The notes under the pieces: generated by a model
Database searches by the model: none
The model's input: only the letters and a program-made list of their open reading frames with translations
Told to the model about the DNA's origin: nothing
Source of the DNA: Vibrio ponticus
GTDB lineage: Bacteria; Pseudomonadota; Gammaproteobacteria; Enterobacterales; Vibrionaceae
Direction of reading: 5' to 3'
DNA length: 64,000 nucleotides
Assembly: GCF_009938225.1 (NCBI RefSeq)
Contig: NZ_AP019658.1
Coordinates: 1,054,001-1,118,000, forward strand
Shown: piece by piece, positions 27,494-35,021 of the stretch
How positions within the stretch are numbered: the first letter of the stretch is position 1
Layout of the letters: each line of letters begins with the position of its first letter
Position numbers and translations under genes: made by a program

Positions 27494-28537
27494 ATGAGAT
27501 TCTATAACAACCAGCATAACTATTACTGTGGCATTGATCTGCATGCGCGCTTACTTTACGTCTGTATTCTCGATTCACTTGGCAATAAAGTCCTACACAA
27601 GAAGATTGATGCAGATCCCGATGCGCTACTTGAGTTAATTACGCCTTACCAAGATAACATCATCATTGGTGTCGAATGCATGCACTGCTGGTATTGGGTT
27701 AGCGATCTTTGCCTTGATTATGCATTTGACTTTGTACTCGGTCATGCGCTGTATATGAAAGCGATTCACGGAGGTAAAACGAAAAACGATCGTATCGATT
27801 CTTTCAAAATTGCGTCACTGCTTCGTGGTGGTCATTTCCCTATCGCCTATGTTTACCCTAGAGCCATGCGAGCAACACGAGATTTGCTACGACGAAGAAC
27901 CAAAATCATGCGCCATGGGGCTGACCTCAAAGCCCACGTTGCCAACACCTTTAGCCAATACAATCAGCAAAGCCACAATGTTCAGCTGCGCTACCCGTGC
28001 GCACGTGAACAGGTACGCAATCAGTTCGATGAGCCCTCAATCAATCGAAGTATCGATATGGATTTAAATGTCATCGCCTTTTACACCAAGGAATTGGCGA
28101 GCGTCGAACACATTATTGAAAAAACTGCCAAGCAGCACAGTGCTCAAGATTATACTCTCATCCAAACTGTGCCTGGTATTGGTCGCATTCTCGCCCTCAC
28201 TATCTTGTATGAAATTGGCAATATTGAACGCTTCCCGTCGGTGCAAAACTTTGCCTCTTACTCACGGTTAGTCAAATGCAAAGCCGAATCAGCGGGTAAA
28301 CAAAAAGGAACCAACGGCAACAAGATTGGTAACGCCTACTTAAAATGGGCATTCTCCGAAGCAGCGGTTCTTTATTTAAGGAGCAATGAACCCGCCAAGA
28401 AATACATTCAACGCTTGCAAAAACGCATGAGCAAAGCCAAAGCGCTATCAGCGTTAGCTCATAAGCTAGGGCGATGTGTCTACTTCATGCTGAGGGACAA
28501 AACGGTGTTTGATGAGAAACGATTTTTACCCCAATAA
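27494..28537 (+). CDS. ISa transposase copy 1 (IS110/IS1111 type)
   Basis: 347 residues from the ATG at 27494, which has GGAGAAG upstream. An earlier TTG at 27422 lies within the IS end and is unlikely. The RuvC-like DEDD domain shows Asp in GIDLHAR, Glu in VECMHCWYW and two Asp in KNDRIDS. The C-terminal Transposase_20 domain starts TVPGIGRILALTIL and ends with the Ser-containing SAGKQKGTNGNKIGNAYLKW. Compared with copy 2 one extra C near the end changes the last codons, so LPNKSHNEVS becomes LPQ-stop. Confidence 0.93.
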   Translation: MRFYNNQHNYYCGIDLHARLLYVCILDSLGNKVLHKKIDADPDALLELITPYQDNIIIGVECMHCWYWVSDLCLDYAFDFVLGHALYMKAIHGGKTKNDRIDSFKIASLLRGGHFPIAYVYPRAMRATRDLLRRRTKIMRHGADLKAHVANTFSQYNQQSHNVQLRYPCAREQVRNQFDEPSINRSIDMDLNVIAFYTKELASVEHIIEKTAKQHSAQDYTLIQTVPGIGRILALTILYEIGNIERFPSVQNFASYSRLVKCKAESAGKQKGTNGNKIGNAYLKWAFSEAAVLYLRSNEPAKKYIQRLQKRMSKAKALSALAHKLGRCVYFMLRDKTVFDEKRFLPQ

Positions 28538-28539
28538 GT

Positions 28540-28979
28540 CGCACAGTGAAGTGAGCTGAACGTCTAACTGGTGCTGAGTGAGAACACGTCACTGACTCTA
28601 ATTTACTGGGATTTAAGCCCGAAAAGGTCGGTTGTGTCAGGTAGTCCAAGCCCTCTTGCTTTGATTAGCCGCTTCATTGGTGCGCATCCACAACAACGAA
28701 CAGCAAAGTTGCTTACACCTTGACTGAGCCTGAAGATCACTGGAAAACAACTGTTTAACCATTTTTTTGAATAGTGCCTGCTGGGGTTAACCGATAAATG
28801 TCTAATGGCCCAACCAATAATGGTTGGCAGCGGAGAGACCGCAATAAGAGACCTTCTATATGTGTTTGTCGTAAGCAATGCTTGATGACCGATATGACAA
28901 AGCGAAGTAGATAATTTTGTTGTTCGAAGAGCATTGGCTGCTCGCGCAGCCAACAGGATGTTATTGCCTATTGACAGGC
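28540..28979 (+). ncRNA. Putative guide (bridge/seek) RNA region of ISa copy 1
   Basis: Long non-coding tail after the transposase, where IS1111-group elements are reported to encode their targeting RNA. It contains several stem-loops (for example CCAACC-ATTATTGG and GGCTGC-TCGC-GCAGCC). Segments resembling the attC target are AACTGTTT at 28749-28756 and TTGTTCGAAGAG at 28920-28931, whose complement CTCTTCGAACAA differs from target CTCTTGAACAA by one extra base. RNA ends are not known. Confidence 0.5.
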
Positions 28980-28995
28980 AGAAGGCTCATATGTG

Positions 28996-29799
28996 TTATG
29001 TGTAATGTTCGACTAGATCTTTGATAAGTGCCGGACTAAAAATACTATAATTAACTTCCAACCATCTCTCGATTTGTCGCGTCCTTTTTTCACCTTTTGA
29101 TTGCTTAGTTAACACAACAAAATCTCTTTCTTTATTCAAAATAGAAATAACATCCGCTATTTTCGTATTATTTACAAGGTTTAAATAATGGTCATCAATA
29201 GCATTACAGCATTTGATCAAAAACGTAGTGAGGGTCGTTGCTTCTTTTAAAGTCACTTTATCAGCACGAAAGTCTGAAATAGCTTTGTCCACATCAAAGT
29301 GATAATAATCTTTATAAATATCATTAGATTTACTTTGAAGAAATTGTTTATCTTTAGATGAAATATTTGCATTAGACTTAGCATGAACAATTTTATTACG
29401 CCAATGACACATTAATTCAGTTAATACGACCCACTCTCTTTCAATTCCAGGAATACTTTTACAAAACGCTGAAACCCTTTTGGCTTTAGAGTCTTGTGAT
29501 TTCAATGCTATATTGAAATTTATCCCCGATGGAGACCAAAAAGGGTCTTTACTTAACTCTGAAAGATACTCAAATAACATTTCCGCATGAAAAACAATAG
29601 ATGAGCGAATAGCAAATCGTCTGGCATTTTTGGATGCACCACCAACATTCACGGGCTTCCATGTAATATTTAAACCAGCTGGAGTTGTAGTGCTATTTGA
29701 TAAATGAGAGAGTGAAACAGCGATTGTATTTAAACTATGGATGCTACCGCCAACTTCATCTGTTAGTTTGTGGAGATAAGGGGACTTTTTTGCCATCAT
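28996..29799 (-). CDS. HEPN-motif protein in an integron cassette
   Basis: 267 residues from the tandem ATG at 29799/29796. The motif RNKIVH (R134-x4-H139, in CHWRNKIVHAKS) inside a helical protein matches the RX4-6H catalytic signature of HEPN RNases; the helix FHAEMLFEYLSEL (70-82) fits the first HEPN helix. A longer frame to 29886 would overlap the tRNA-like gene and is rejected. The stop codon TAA is itself part of the attC R'' core, and ISa begins at the next base. The gene follows the tRNA-like gene by 18 bases in the same cassette, suggesting a joint function such as toxin or defence nuclease with a tRNA-like partner. That is inference. Confidence 0.72.
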   Translation of the reverse strand: MMAKKSPYLHKLTDEVGGSIHSLNTIAVSLSHLSNSTTTPAGLNITWKPVNVGGASKNARRFAIRSSIVFHAEMLFEYLSELSKDPFWSPSGINFNIALKSQDSKAKRVSAFCKSIPGIEREWVVLTELMCHWRNKIVHAKSNANISSKDKQFLQSKSNDIYKDYYHFDVDKAISDFRADKVTLKEATTLTTFLIKCCNAIDDHYLNLVNNTKIADVISILNKERDFVVLTKQSKGEKRTRQIERWLEVNYSIFSPALIKDLVEHYT

Positions 29800-29817
29800 T
29801 GAACCTAATGAGTGTAA

Positions 29818-29901
29818 TGGTACTGTCGGGACTCGAACCCGCATTTCCAGATTTAAAGAAACTTTTAGTTTCTGGTGTCTTGCCAATTAGACGATAATAC
29901 C
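29818..29901 (-). tRNA. tRNA-like gene with enlarged anticodon arm, no encoded CCA
   Basis: Read on minus: acceptor GGTATTA pairs with CAGTACC (one mismatch and one G-T). The D arm is GTCT-AATTGGCA-AGAC. The T arm holds GGGTTCGAGTCCC. The anticodon stem CCAGA/TCTGG is intact, but the loop is 19 bases instead of 7 (AACTAAAAGTTTCTTTAAA). It can itself form AGAAACT-AAA-AGTTTCT with the stem. The rest resembles phage or bacterial tRNA-Gln-like sequences. The 3' end reads ACCATTA, so CCA is not encoded after the discriminator. It may be a decayed tRNA, a tRNA with an insertion, or a decoy. Confidence 0.65.
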
Positions 29902-29970
29902 ATTACGCAAAGGATGCTACCACTATATGGTTACTCGATCAATGTATAATTACACATAGACATAATGCCC

Positions 29971-30059
29971 CCCACGAGGTGCTAGCCTCCAATATCGTGG
30001 GTTAGCTTAAAGCCAGAGCCATAATTAGTGTGACTAAACAACTAAATTTGGAGGCTAGC
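29971..30059 (+). promoter_or_regulatory. Shine-Dalgarno-sequestering hairpin before the ISb transposase (copy 1)
   Basis: GCTAGCCTCCAA at 29981-29992 is perfectly complementary to TTGGAGGCTAGC at 30048-30059, which is the ribosome site touching the ATG. A second stem, CCCACGA (29971-29977) with TCGTGGG (29995-30001), encloses the first arm. Transcripts entering from outside would therefore be poorly translated. Confidence 0.7.
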
Positions 30060-31214
30060 ATGAATAACGATAGCATAATTTTCATTGGCTTAGATACGCA
30101 TAAGTCCTTTATCCAAGTCGCAGTTCTGCAAGGTCATCGTGGTGCTCAACCGCAACAACTTGGTCGTATTAAATCTAACAAGTCGGCGTTGGTTAAATTG
30201 GCCCAGCAACTCCAATCAAAATATCCTAAAGCTACCTTTCATTTTGTCTACGAGGCGGGCCCATGCGGATACTGGACTTATCGCCTGCTCACAAGCCTTG
30301 GGCACTGTTGCTTTGTTGTCGCGCCATCACTCATCCCCAAAAAACCTGGTGACCGAGTGAAGACTGACAAGCGCGATGCCGCTAAGCTTGCCAAACTCTT
30401 CAAGGCTGAAGAGCTCACACCTATCTACGTTCCAGAAGCCGAAGATGAAGCCATACGAGATCTCTCAAGAGCCAGAGAAACCGCCATGAAAGATCTTAAG
30501 GACGCTAAGTTCCAACTCAAAGGCTTCCTACTTCGCAATAATGTTCAGGCAACGGTGAATGACAACTGGTCTAAAAAGCATCTACGGTGGCTGACAGACC
30601 TCATCCTCCCTCACCATAGCCAACAGATCGTTCTGCAAGAGATGATCATTACTATCAGTGAACGAATGCAAAGGCTTCAGCGACTCGATAATGAACTGCT
30701 CCATCAGGTAAAAAATTGGCGATACTATCCTGTGGTCAAAGCGGTTCAAGCCATGCGAGGCGTGCGATTGCTGGTCGCTCTAGGCACCATCGCCGAACTT
30801 GGTGATTTACGACGGTTCGATCATCCCAGAAAGCTAATGGCTTACCTTGGTCTCGTTCCGACCGAAAGCTCTAGTGGCGGCAAAACTCGACGGGGCAGCT
30901 TAACCAAGTGCGGGAACAGTCGAGCAAGACGACTATTGGTGGAGGGTGCACATACCTACAAGCATAAAGCCAATATCTCTGTAGAGCTCCAACTACGGCA
31001 AGAAGGACTCCCCAAGGAGATCGTCGATATTGCTTGGCAAGCACAGCAACGATTATGTCGACGTTACCAACGACTACTTCAAAAAGGTAAACATAGGAAT
31101 GTTGTGGTCGTGGCTATCGCTAGAGAAATGATCGCTTATATCTGGGCTATCGCAAGAGAGGTTGTCGTAAGCGACGTTGATCCCAAAACGCGCATCGCAA
31201 GGCTACCTGCATGA
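30060..31214 (+). CDS. ISb transposase copy 1 (IS110 family)
   Basis: 384 residues from the ATG at 30060 with TTGGAGG directly upstream; a GTG at 30030 is less likely. The DEDD domain shows Asp in IGLDTHKSFIQVA, Glu in YEAGPCGYW, and two Asp in VKTDKRDAAKL. The C-terminal Transposase_20 domain starts VQAMRGVRLLVALGTIAELG, with the likely catalytic Ser in ESSSGGKTRRGSLTKCGN. The DEDD and serine sites act together at the attC target. It is on the strand opposite to the cassette genes. Confidence 0.93.
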   Translation: MNNDSIIFIGLDTHKSFIQVAVLQGHRGAQPQQLGRIKSNKSALVKLAQQLQSKYPKATFHFVYEAGPCGYWTYRLLTSLGHCCFVVAPSLIPKKPGDRVKTDKRDAAKLAKLFKAEELTPIYVPEAEDEAIRDLSRARETAMKDLKDAKFQLKGFLLRNNVQATVNDNWSKKHLRWLTDLILPHHSQQIVLQEMIITISERMQRLQRLDNELLHQVKNWRYYPVVKAVQAMRGVRLLVALGTIAELGDLRRFDHPRKLMAYLGLVPTESSSGGKTRRGSLTKCGNSRARRLLVEGAHTYKHKANISVELQLRQEGLPKEIVDIAWQAQQRLCRRYQRLLQKGKHRNVVVVAIAREMIAYIWAIAREVVVSDVDPKTRIARLPA

Positions 31215-31216
31215 AC

Positions 31217-31500
31217 AACGAATTAGTGTTATCGCAAAGAATGAAGCATCGGGTGTGGCACAACCACCGACGGCGTTAGGACGGCAATAGAGCGTAAGCT
31301 GTATTGAACCACGAGCATAGACTGAAGACAGGTGCCACGACGGAACAAGTAAGGTAGGCTCTGCTCACCAATGGTGAGTAATCCACGTATATCAGCATGA
31401 GAACCGACGACATTACTTGCTTCACCTATGCGGTAACACTACTACTGATTTACAAGTAAGGCTCTGGAAATGTGGGAGCAGAAACTTCTACGTTTTAATT
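31217..31500 (+). ncRNA. Putative guide RNA region of ISb copy 1
   Basis: About 285 bases of non-coding tail after the transposase, unusually structured and GC-richer than the cassettes. It contains GGCGTTAGG at 31272-31280, which matches the conserved attC end GGCGTTAG/GGCGTTATG, exactly where ISb is inserted. That is the expected property of the target-binding loop of an IS1111-type guide RNA. Hairpins such as CTCACCAATGGTGAG are visible. Confidence 0.55.
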
Positions 31501-31518
31501 GACAATGGGGGTCATATC

Positions 31519-31636
31519 AACGCCGCGTTAAGTGGTGAACAACGCCAACCACCAAACTTAAGCCATTGTACCTTAAACACTTAACCTGACTGGAACTGAA
31601 ATCGCCAAGCGTTGTGAATCACTCTTAAACAGATTG
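31519..31636 (-). repeat. attC site of the 548-residue cassette, split by ISa copy 2
   Basis: Minus reading: CAATCTGTTTAAGAGTGATT, then CACAACGC, a central arm, and GGCGTTGTTCACCACTTAACG, ending GGCG at the ISb junction. The R'' core lies on the other side of ISa at 33230. Both ends of this site are occupied by insertion elements. Confidence 0.83.
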
Positions 31637-31715
31637 ATACTCATTGAGCCTTCTCCTCCAACTTAGCCTCTCGACTAAGCTGGAAGGCGACGAAACCCAA
31701 AACGGAGAAGACTCG

Positions 31716-32780
31716 ATGAGATTCTATAACAACCAGCATAACTATTACTGTGGCATTGATCTGCATGCGCGCTTACTTTACGTCTGTATTCTCGATTCAC
31801 TTGGCAATAAAGTCCTGCACAAGAAGATTGATGCAGATCCTGATGCACTGCTTGAGTTAATTACGCCATACCAAGATAACATCATCATCGGTGTCGAATG
31901 TATGCATTGCTGGTATTGGGTCAGCGATCTTTGCCTTGATTATGCGTTTGACTTTGTACTCGGTCATGCGCTGTACATGAAAGCGATCCACGGGGGTAAA
32001 ACCAAGAACGACCGAATCGATTCTTTCAAAATTGCGTCACTCCTTCGTGGTGGTAATTTCCCTATCGCCTATGTTTATCCAAAAGCGATGCGAGCAACAC
32101 GAGATTTGCTGCGACGAAGAACCAAAATCATGCGCCATGGCGCTGACCTAAAAGCTCATGTTGCCAACACCTTTAGCCAATACAATCAGCAAAGCCACAA
32201 CGTTCAGCTGCGCTACCCATGCGCCCGTGAACAAGTACGCAATCAGTTCGACGAGCCCTCAATCAATCGAAGTATCGATATGGATTTAAATGTGATCGCC
32301 TTTTACACCAAGGAATTGGCGAGCGTAGAACACTTTATTGAAAAGACAGCCAAGCAGCATAGTGCTCAAGATTATTCTCTCATCCAAACTGTGCCTGGTA
32401 TTGGTCGCATTCTCGCCCTCACTATCTTGTATGAAATCGGTAATATTGAACGCTTCCCGTCGGTGCAAAACTTTGCCTCTTACTCACGGTTAGTCAAACG
32501 CAAAGCCGAATCAGCGGGCAAACAAAAAGGAACCAACGGCAACAAGATTGGTAACGCCTACTTAAAATGGGCATTCTCCGAAGCAGCGGTTCTTTATTTA
32601 AGGAGCAATGAACCCGCCAAGAAATACATTCAACGCCTGCAAAAACGCATGAGCAAAGCCAAAGCGCTATCAGCGTTGGCTCATAAACTGGGGCGATTTG
32701 TCTACTTCATGTTAAGGAACAAAACAGTGTTTGATGAGAAACGATTTTTACCCAATAAGTCGCACAATGAAGTGAGCTGA
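31716..32780 (+). CDS. ISa transposase copy 2 (IS110/IS1111 type), full length
   Basis: 354 residues from the ATG at 31716. Same DEDD and Transposase_20 domains as copy 1 with about five substitutions (for example N for H in RGGNFP, R for C in LVKRKAES). It keeps the complete C-terminus LPNKSHNEVS. This is therefore the better candidate for an active enzyme. It could act on all three ISa copies, including the truncated one if its left end were present. Confidence 0.93.
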   Translation: MRFYNNQHNYYCGIDLHARLLYVCILDSLGNKVLHKKIDADPDALLELITPYQDNIIIGVECMHCWYWVSDLCLDYAFDFVLGHALYMKAIHGGKTKNDRIDSFKIASLLRGGNFPIAYVYPKAMRATRDLLRRRTKIMRHGADLKAHVANTFSQYNQQSHNVQLRYPCAREQVRNQFDEPSINRSIDMDLNVIAFYTKELASVEHFIEKTAKQHSAQDYSLIQTVPGIGRILALTILYEIGNIERFPSVQNFASYSRLVKRKAESAGKQKGTNGNKIGNAYLKWAFSEAAVLYLRSNEPAKKYIQRLQKRMSKAKALSALAHKLGRFVYFMLRNKTVFDEKRFLPNKSHNEVS

Positions 32781-32782
32781 AA

Positions 32783-33213
32783 GTCTAACTGGTGCTGAGT
32801 GAGAACACGTCACTGACTCAAATTTACTGGGATTTAAGCCCGAAAAAGTCGGTTGTGTCAGGTAGTCCAAGCCCGCTTGCTTTGATTAGCCGCTTCATTG
32901 GTGCGCATCCATAACAACGAACAGCAAAGTTGCTTACACCTTGGCTGAGCCTGAAGATAACTGGAAAACAACTGTTTAACCATTTTTTTGAATAGTGCCT
33001 GCTGGGGTTAACCGATAGATGCTAGGGGGACGCCTAGTCTGGCCCAACCAATAATGGTTGGCAGCGGAGAGACCGCAATAAGAGACCTTCTATATGTGTT
33101 TGTCGTAAGCAATGCTTGATGACCGATATGACAAAGCGAAGTAGATAACTTTGTTGTTCGAAGAGCATTGGCTGCTCGCGCAGCCAACAGGATGTTATTG
33201 CCTATTGACAGAC
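32783..33213 (+). ncRNA. Putative guide RNA region of ISa copy 2
   Basis: Non-coding tail parallel to that of copy 1, with the same AACTGTTTAACC and TTTGTTGTTCGAAGAG segments conserved. A stem unique to this copy and the remnant, CTAGGGGGACGCCTAG, is missing from copy 1. The ends of any RNA are not determined. Confidence 0.5.
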
Positions 33214-33234
33214 AGAAGGCTCATATGTGTTATA

Positions 33235-34881
33235 TTATTTTTTGCACTGTACCAATAAACCAACAGGCGAGTTTGATAGTTTTTTATCCGCCTCTGCTAA
33301 CTCTTTGTATTTTGCCGGTATATCTTTTATTTTAGGCGCATCAACTAATTGACCTACTCCCCAATTTAGAAAACCGTACAATGGTGTACCCGTCGCGACA
33401 GCTGTGAGCTCAATAGCACCAGTACAAAGCATAGAGCCTATTTCTATTCCACCAAAGCGCCATTTTTTGCTCCTTAATTCAGCAAGTTTCTTATTGTGCT
33501 CATCAAAGGCATTTTGAAAGTTCTTATACACTTGATAGGTTGTCTGCCCGAAATTATCTGGTGATGCTTTGATTAGACTCTCTAAATTGGAACCAACCAT
33601 TTCACGCAGTTCTTCCAAAGCTCCTTGCTCACGAATTTCAATTAGCGACTGAGGAGGAATACTACCAAGCCAACTCAATTCTGTGCCATCTAAAGAGGTA
33701 AGAGCATGGGAGCAATGCAATAACTCTTTGTTCGCATAGTCCAGTTGAGAACTATCGAGTTGTAACTTCCAGTTAAAGTATCGCCACGAAGTTGGCGCAT
33801 CTATAACTGGAACCCCTCTCAATCTACGACTCTTCAAAAGAGCATCATTGGCTTGCCCCATGCGCCCAAGAAAATTAGTGAACACTTTTTGCCCAACATT
33901 AAATTGCGCCATTGCGCCAAAAGGAACATCGCACAACTGTTTAAGCTGCTTTTCAGGATCATTCCCTAACTCTATATCTGCAAGCAATTTAGTGTCATCT
34001 TTAACCTCTTTGAGAACTTTAGAAGCACTATCGAGAGAAGAAAAATATTCGTAAGCTTCCTCAATAGATTCAAATTTACGCTCAAACGCTTGCTCTGCAA
34101 GCTTAAGACTATCGGCTTCCGCAAGGCTTTGAACAAACTCAGCTTCATTTTCTTCGAAAAATTTGGGTTCTGGAAGTATTGCTACTATGGGTGCAGTAAA
34201 CTCTGCAAGAGCCAAATCCTTATATGCGAGAACTCCGAGTGCGTGCTTGAGCAAATAATATACTTTTTGTTGGTCGTCCCACATTGGATATAGTTCTAAA
34301 GTACGGACAAAGGGACAAGGGAGTACGATTGTATCGCTATAAATTCCACATTTTGATGCAATATTATGAGAGTAAGATGGAAATAGGTCTCCGGCATGAG
34401 ATAACTTGAGAGTATTCATATCTTCTAAATGATCCCAAGCTACATCCCCACATGACAGCCATAGCTCTCTTATATGATTCAAAAACTCAGGAATAGACTT
34501 CAGTAAACCAGCTCTCTTTTCGTGATCCTGCGAAAAGAATCTAGCTGTTAGATCTGGATCTTTATTAGCTTTGATCATCATTTCATAAAAGAAAGAGAAA
34601 TTCGTTTCGATGAAGCCAAAGTAAGCTTTTTGAATTTCACTCAAAGGTAAAAGCTTTTTATTTTCTTCTCTATCGTGAAACGTCGTAATGGCATTTGCCA
34701 TCGCTCTAACAGACGCATCAACTGTGTTTAGATCTACTTTCCCATTTGAGTCCATTCGGACAAGTTCAAGGCTTTTTCCAACCTTTTCATAAACTTCTGG
34801 ACTAACCCGAACTTTTCCTGCCTTAAAGTTTTCCTGCAGGATACTCAAGCGTCTTTGCATTTCATCTTCATTACTACTCAT
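33235..34881 (-). CDS. Large uncharacterised cassette protein, 548 residues
   Basis: I do not recognise a family. The protein is mostly helical and acidic through residues 1-470, with no nucleotide-binding motif that I can see. A hydrophobic stretch near the C-terminus (about 485-515, IGSMLCTGAIELTAVATGTP) could insert in a membrane. GGGAAAG precedes the ATG. At 1.65 kb it is much larger than typical integron cassette genes. Its attC lies after the stop, interrupted by ISa copy 2. Large single-gene cassettes in Vibrio integrons often prove to be phage-defence genes, so that is a reasonable but untested guess. Confidence 0.75.
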   Translation of the reverse strand: MSSNEDEMQRRLSILQENFKAGKVRVSPEVYEKVGKSLELVRMDSNGKVDLNTVDASVRAMANAITTFHDREENKKLLPLSEIQKAYFGFIETNFSFFYEMMIKANKDPDLTARFFSQDHEKRAGLLKSIPEFLNHIRELWLSCGDVAWDHLEDMNTLKLSHAGDLFPSYSHNIASKCGIYSDTIVLPCPFVRTLELYPMWDDQQKVYYLLKHALGVLAYKDLALAEFTAPIVAILPEPKFFEENEAEFVQSLAEADSLKLAEQAFERKFESIEEAYEYFSSLDSASKVLKEVKDDTKLLADIELGNDPEKQLKQLCDVPFGAMAQFNVGQKVFTNFLGRMGQANDALLKSRRLRGVPVIDAPTSWRYFNWKLQLDSSQLDYANKELLHCSHALTSLDGTELSWLGSIPPQSLIEIREQGALEELREMVGSNLESLIKASPDNFGQTTYQVYKNFQNAFDEHNKKLAELRSKKWRFGGIEIGSMLCTGAIELTAVATGTPLYGFLNWGVGQLVDAPKIKDIPAKYKELAEADKKLSNSPVGLLVQCKK

Positions 34882-34895
34882 AACTTTCCCAAATA

Positions 34896-35021
34896 ATATA
34901 ACGCCGCGTTAAGTGGTGAACAACGCAACCACCCAACCTAATAATTACACCCTAAACACCGCAACAAATTTGAACTAAAAATGCCAAGCGTTGGGAATCA
35001 CTCTTAAATGCTTTGTTATGC
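34896..35021 (-). repeat. Intact attC site after the 204-residue cassette
   Basis: Minus reading: R'' GCATAAC (35015-35021), AAAGCATTTAAGAGTGATTC, CCAACGC, a central arm, then GCGTTGTTCACCACTTAACG and R' GTTATAT (34896-34902). The L arms CCAACGC/GCGTTG pair. It is about 126 bases, undisturbed. The preceding gene's TAA stop is inside R''. Confidence 0.88.

Larger units (their letters stand above)
27415..28995 (+). mobile_element. ISa copy 1, IS110-family (IS1111 group), inserted in an attC R'' core
   Basis: About 1581 bases. Perfect 10-base sub-terminal inverted repeats TGAGCCTTCT (27423-27432) and AGAAGGCTCA (28980-28989) lie a few bases inside the ends, a hallmark of the IS1111 group. There is no target duplication. 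Removing the element rejoins AATTTG with TTATG, giving the normal attC end (compare TGTTTGTTAGC at 37322-37332). It carries one transposase gene and a 450-base non-coding tail. Confidence 0.88.
29959..31519 (+). mobile_element. ISb copy 1, IS110-family, inserted at an attC R' core
   Basis: About 1561 bases, apparently identical to copy 2 at 35653-37213; I compared the ends, both proteins and the tails by eye. The terminal regions carry related C-rich/G-rich sub-terminal repeats (ATGCCCCCC near the left, GGGGGTCAT near the right). Read on minus, removal joins GGCGT(T) with ATGTG, restoring a normal R' core GTTATG between the attC of one cassette and the start of the next. There is no target duplication. 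It differs from ISa in sequence and in the side of attC used. Confidence 0.86.
31637..33229 (+). mobile_element. ISa copy 2, inserted in an attC R'' core
   Basis: About 1593 bases, same ends and organisation as copy 1 and very similar in sequence. It is 12 bases longer, mainly through an extra segment (AGGGGGACGCCTAGTCT) in the tail that is also present in the truncated copy at 26302-26659. It lies between AGATTG and TTATAT, so again in the R'' core. Confidence 0.87.

Noticed and set aside
28603..28953. 116-codon minus-strand frame in the ISa tail
   Set aside because: It lies in the putative guide-RNA region, is interrupted in the related tails, and shows no protein features.
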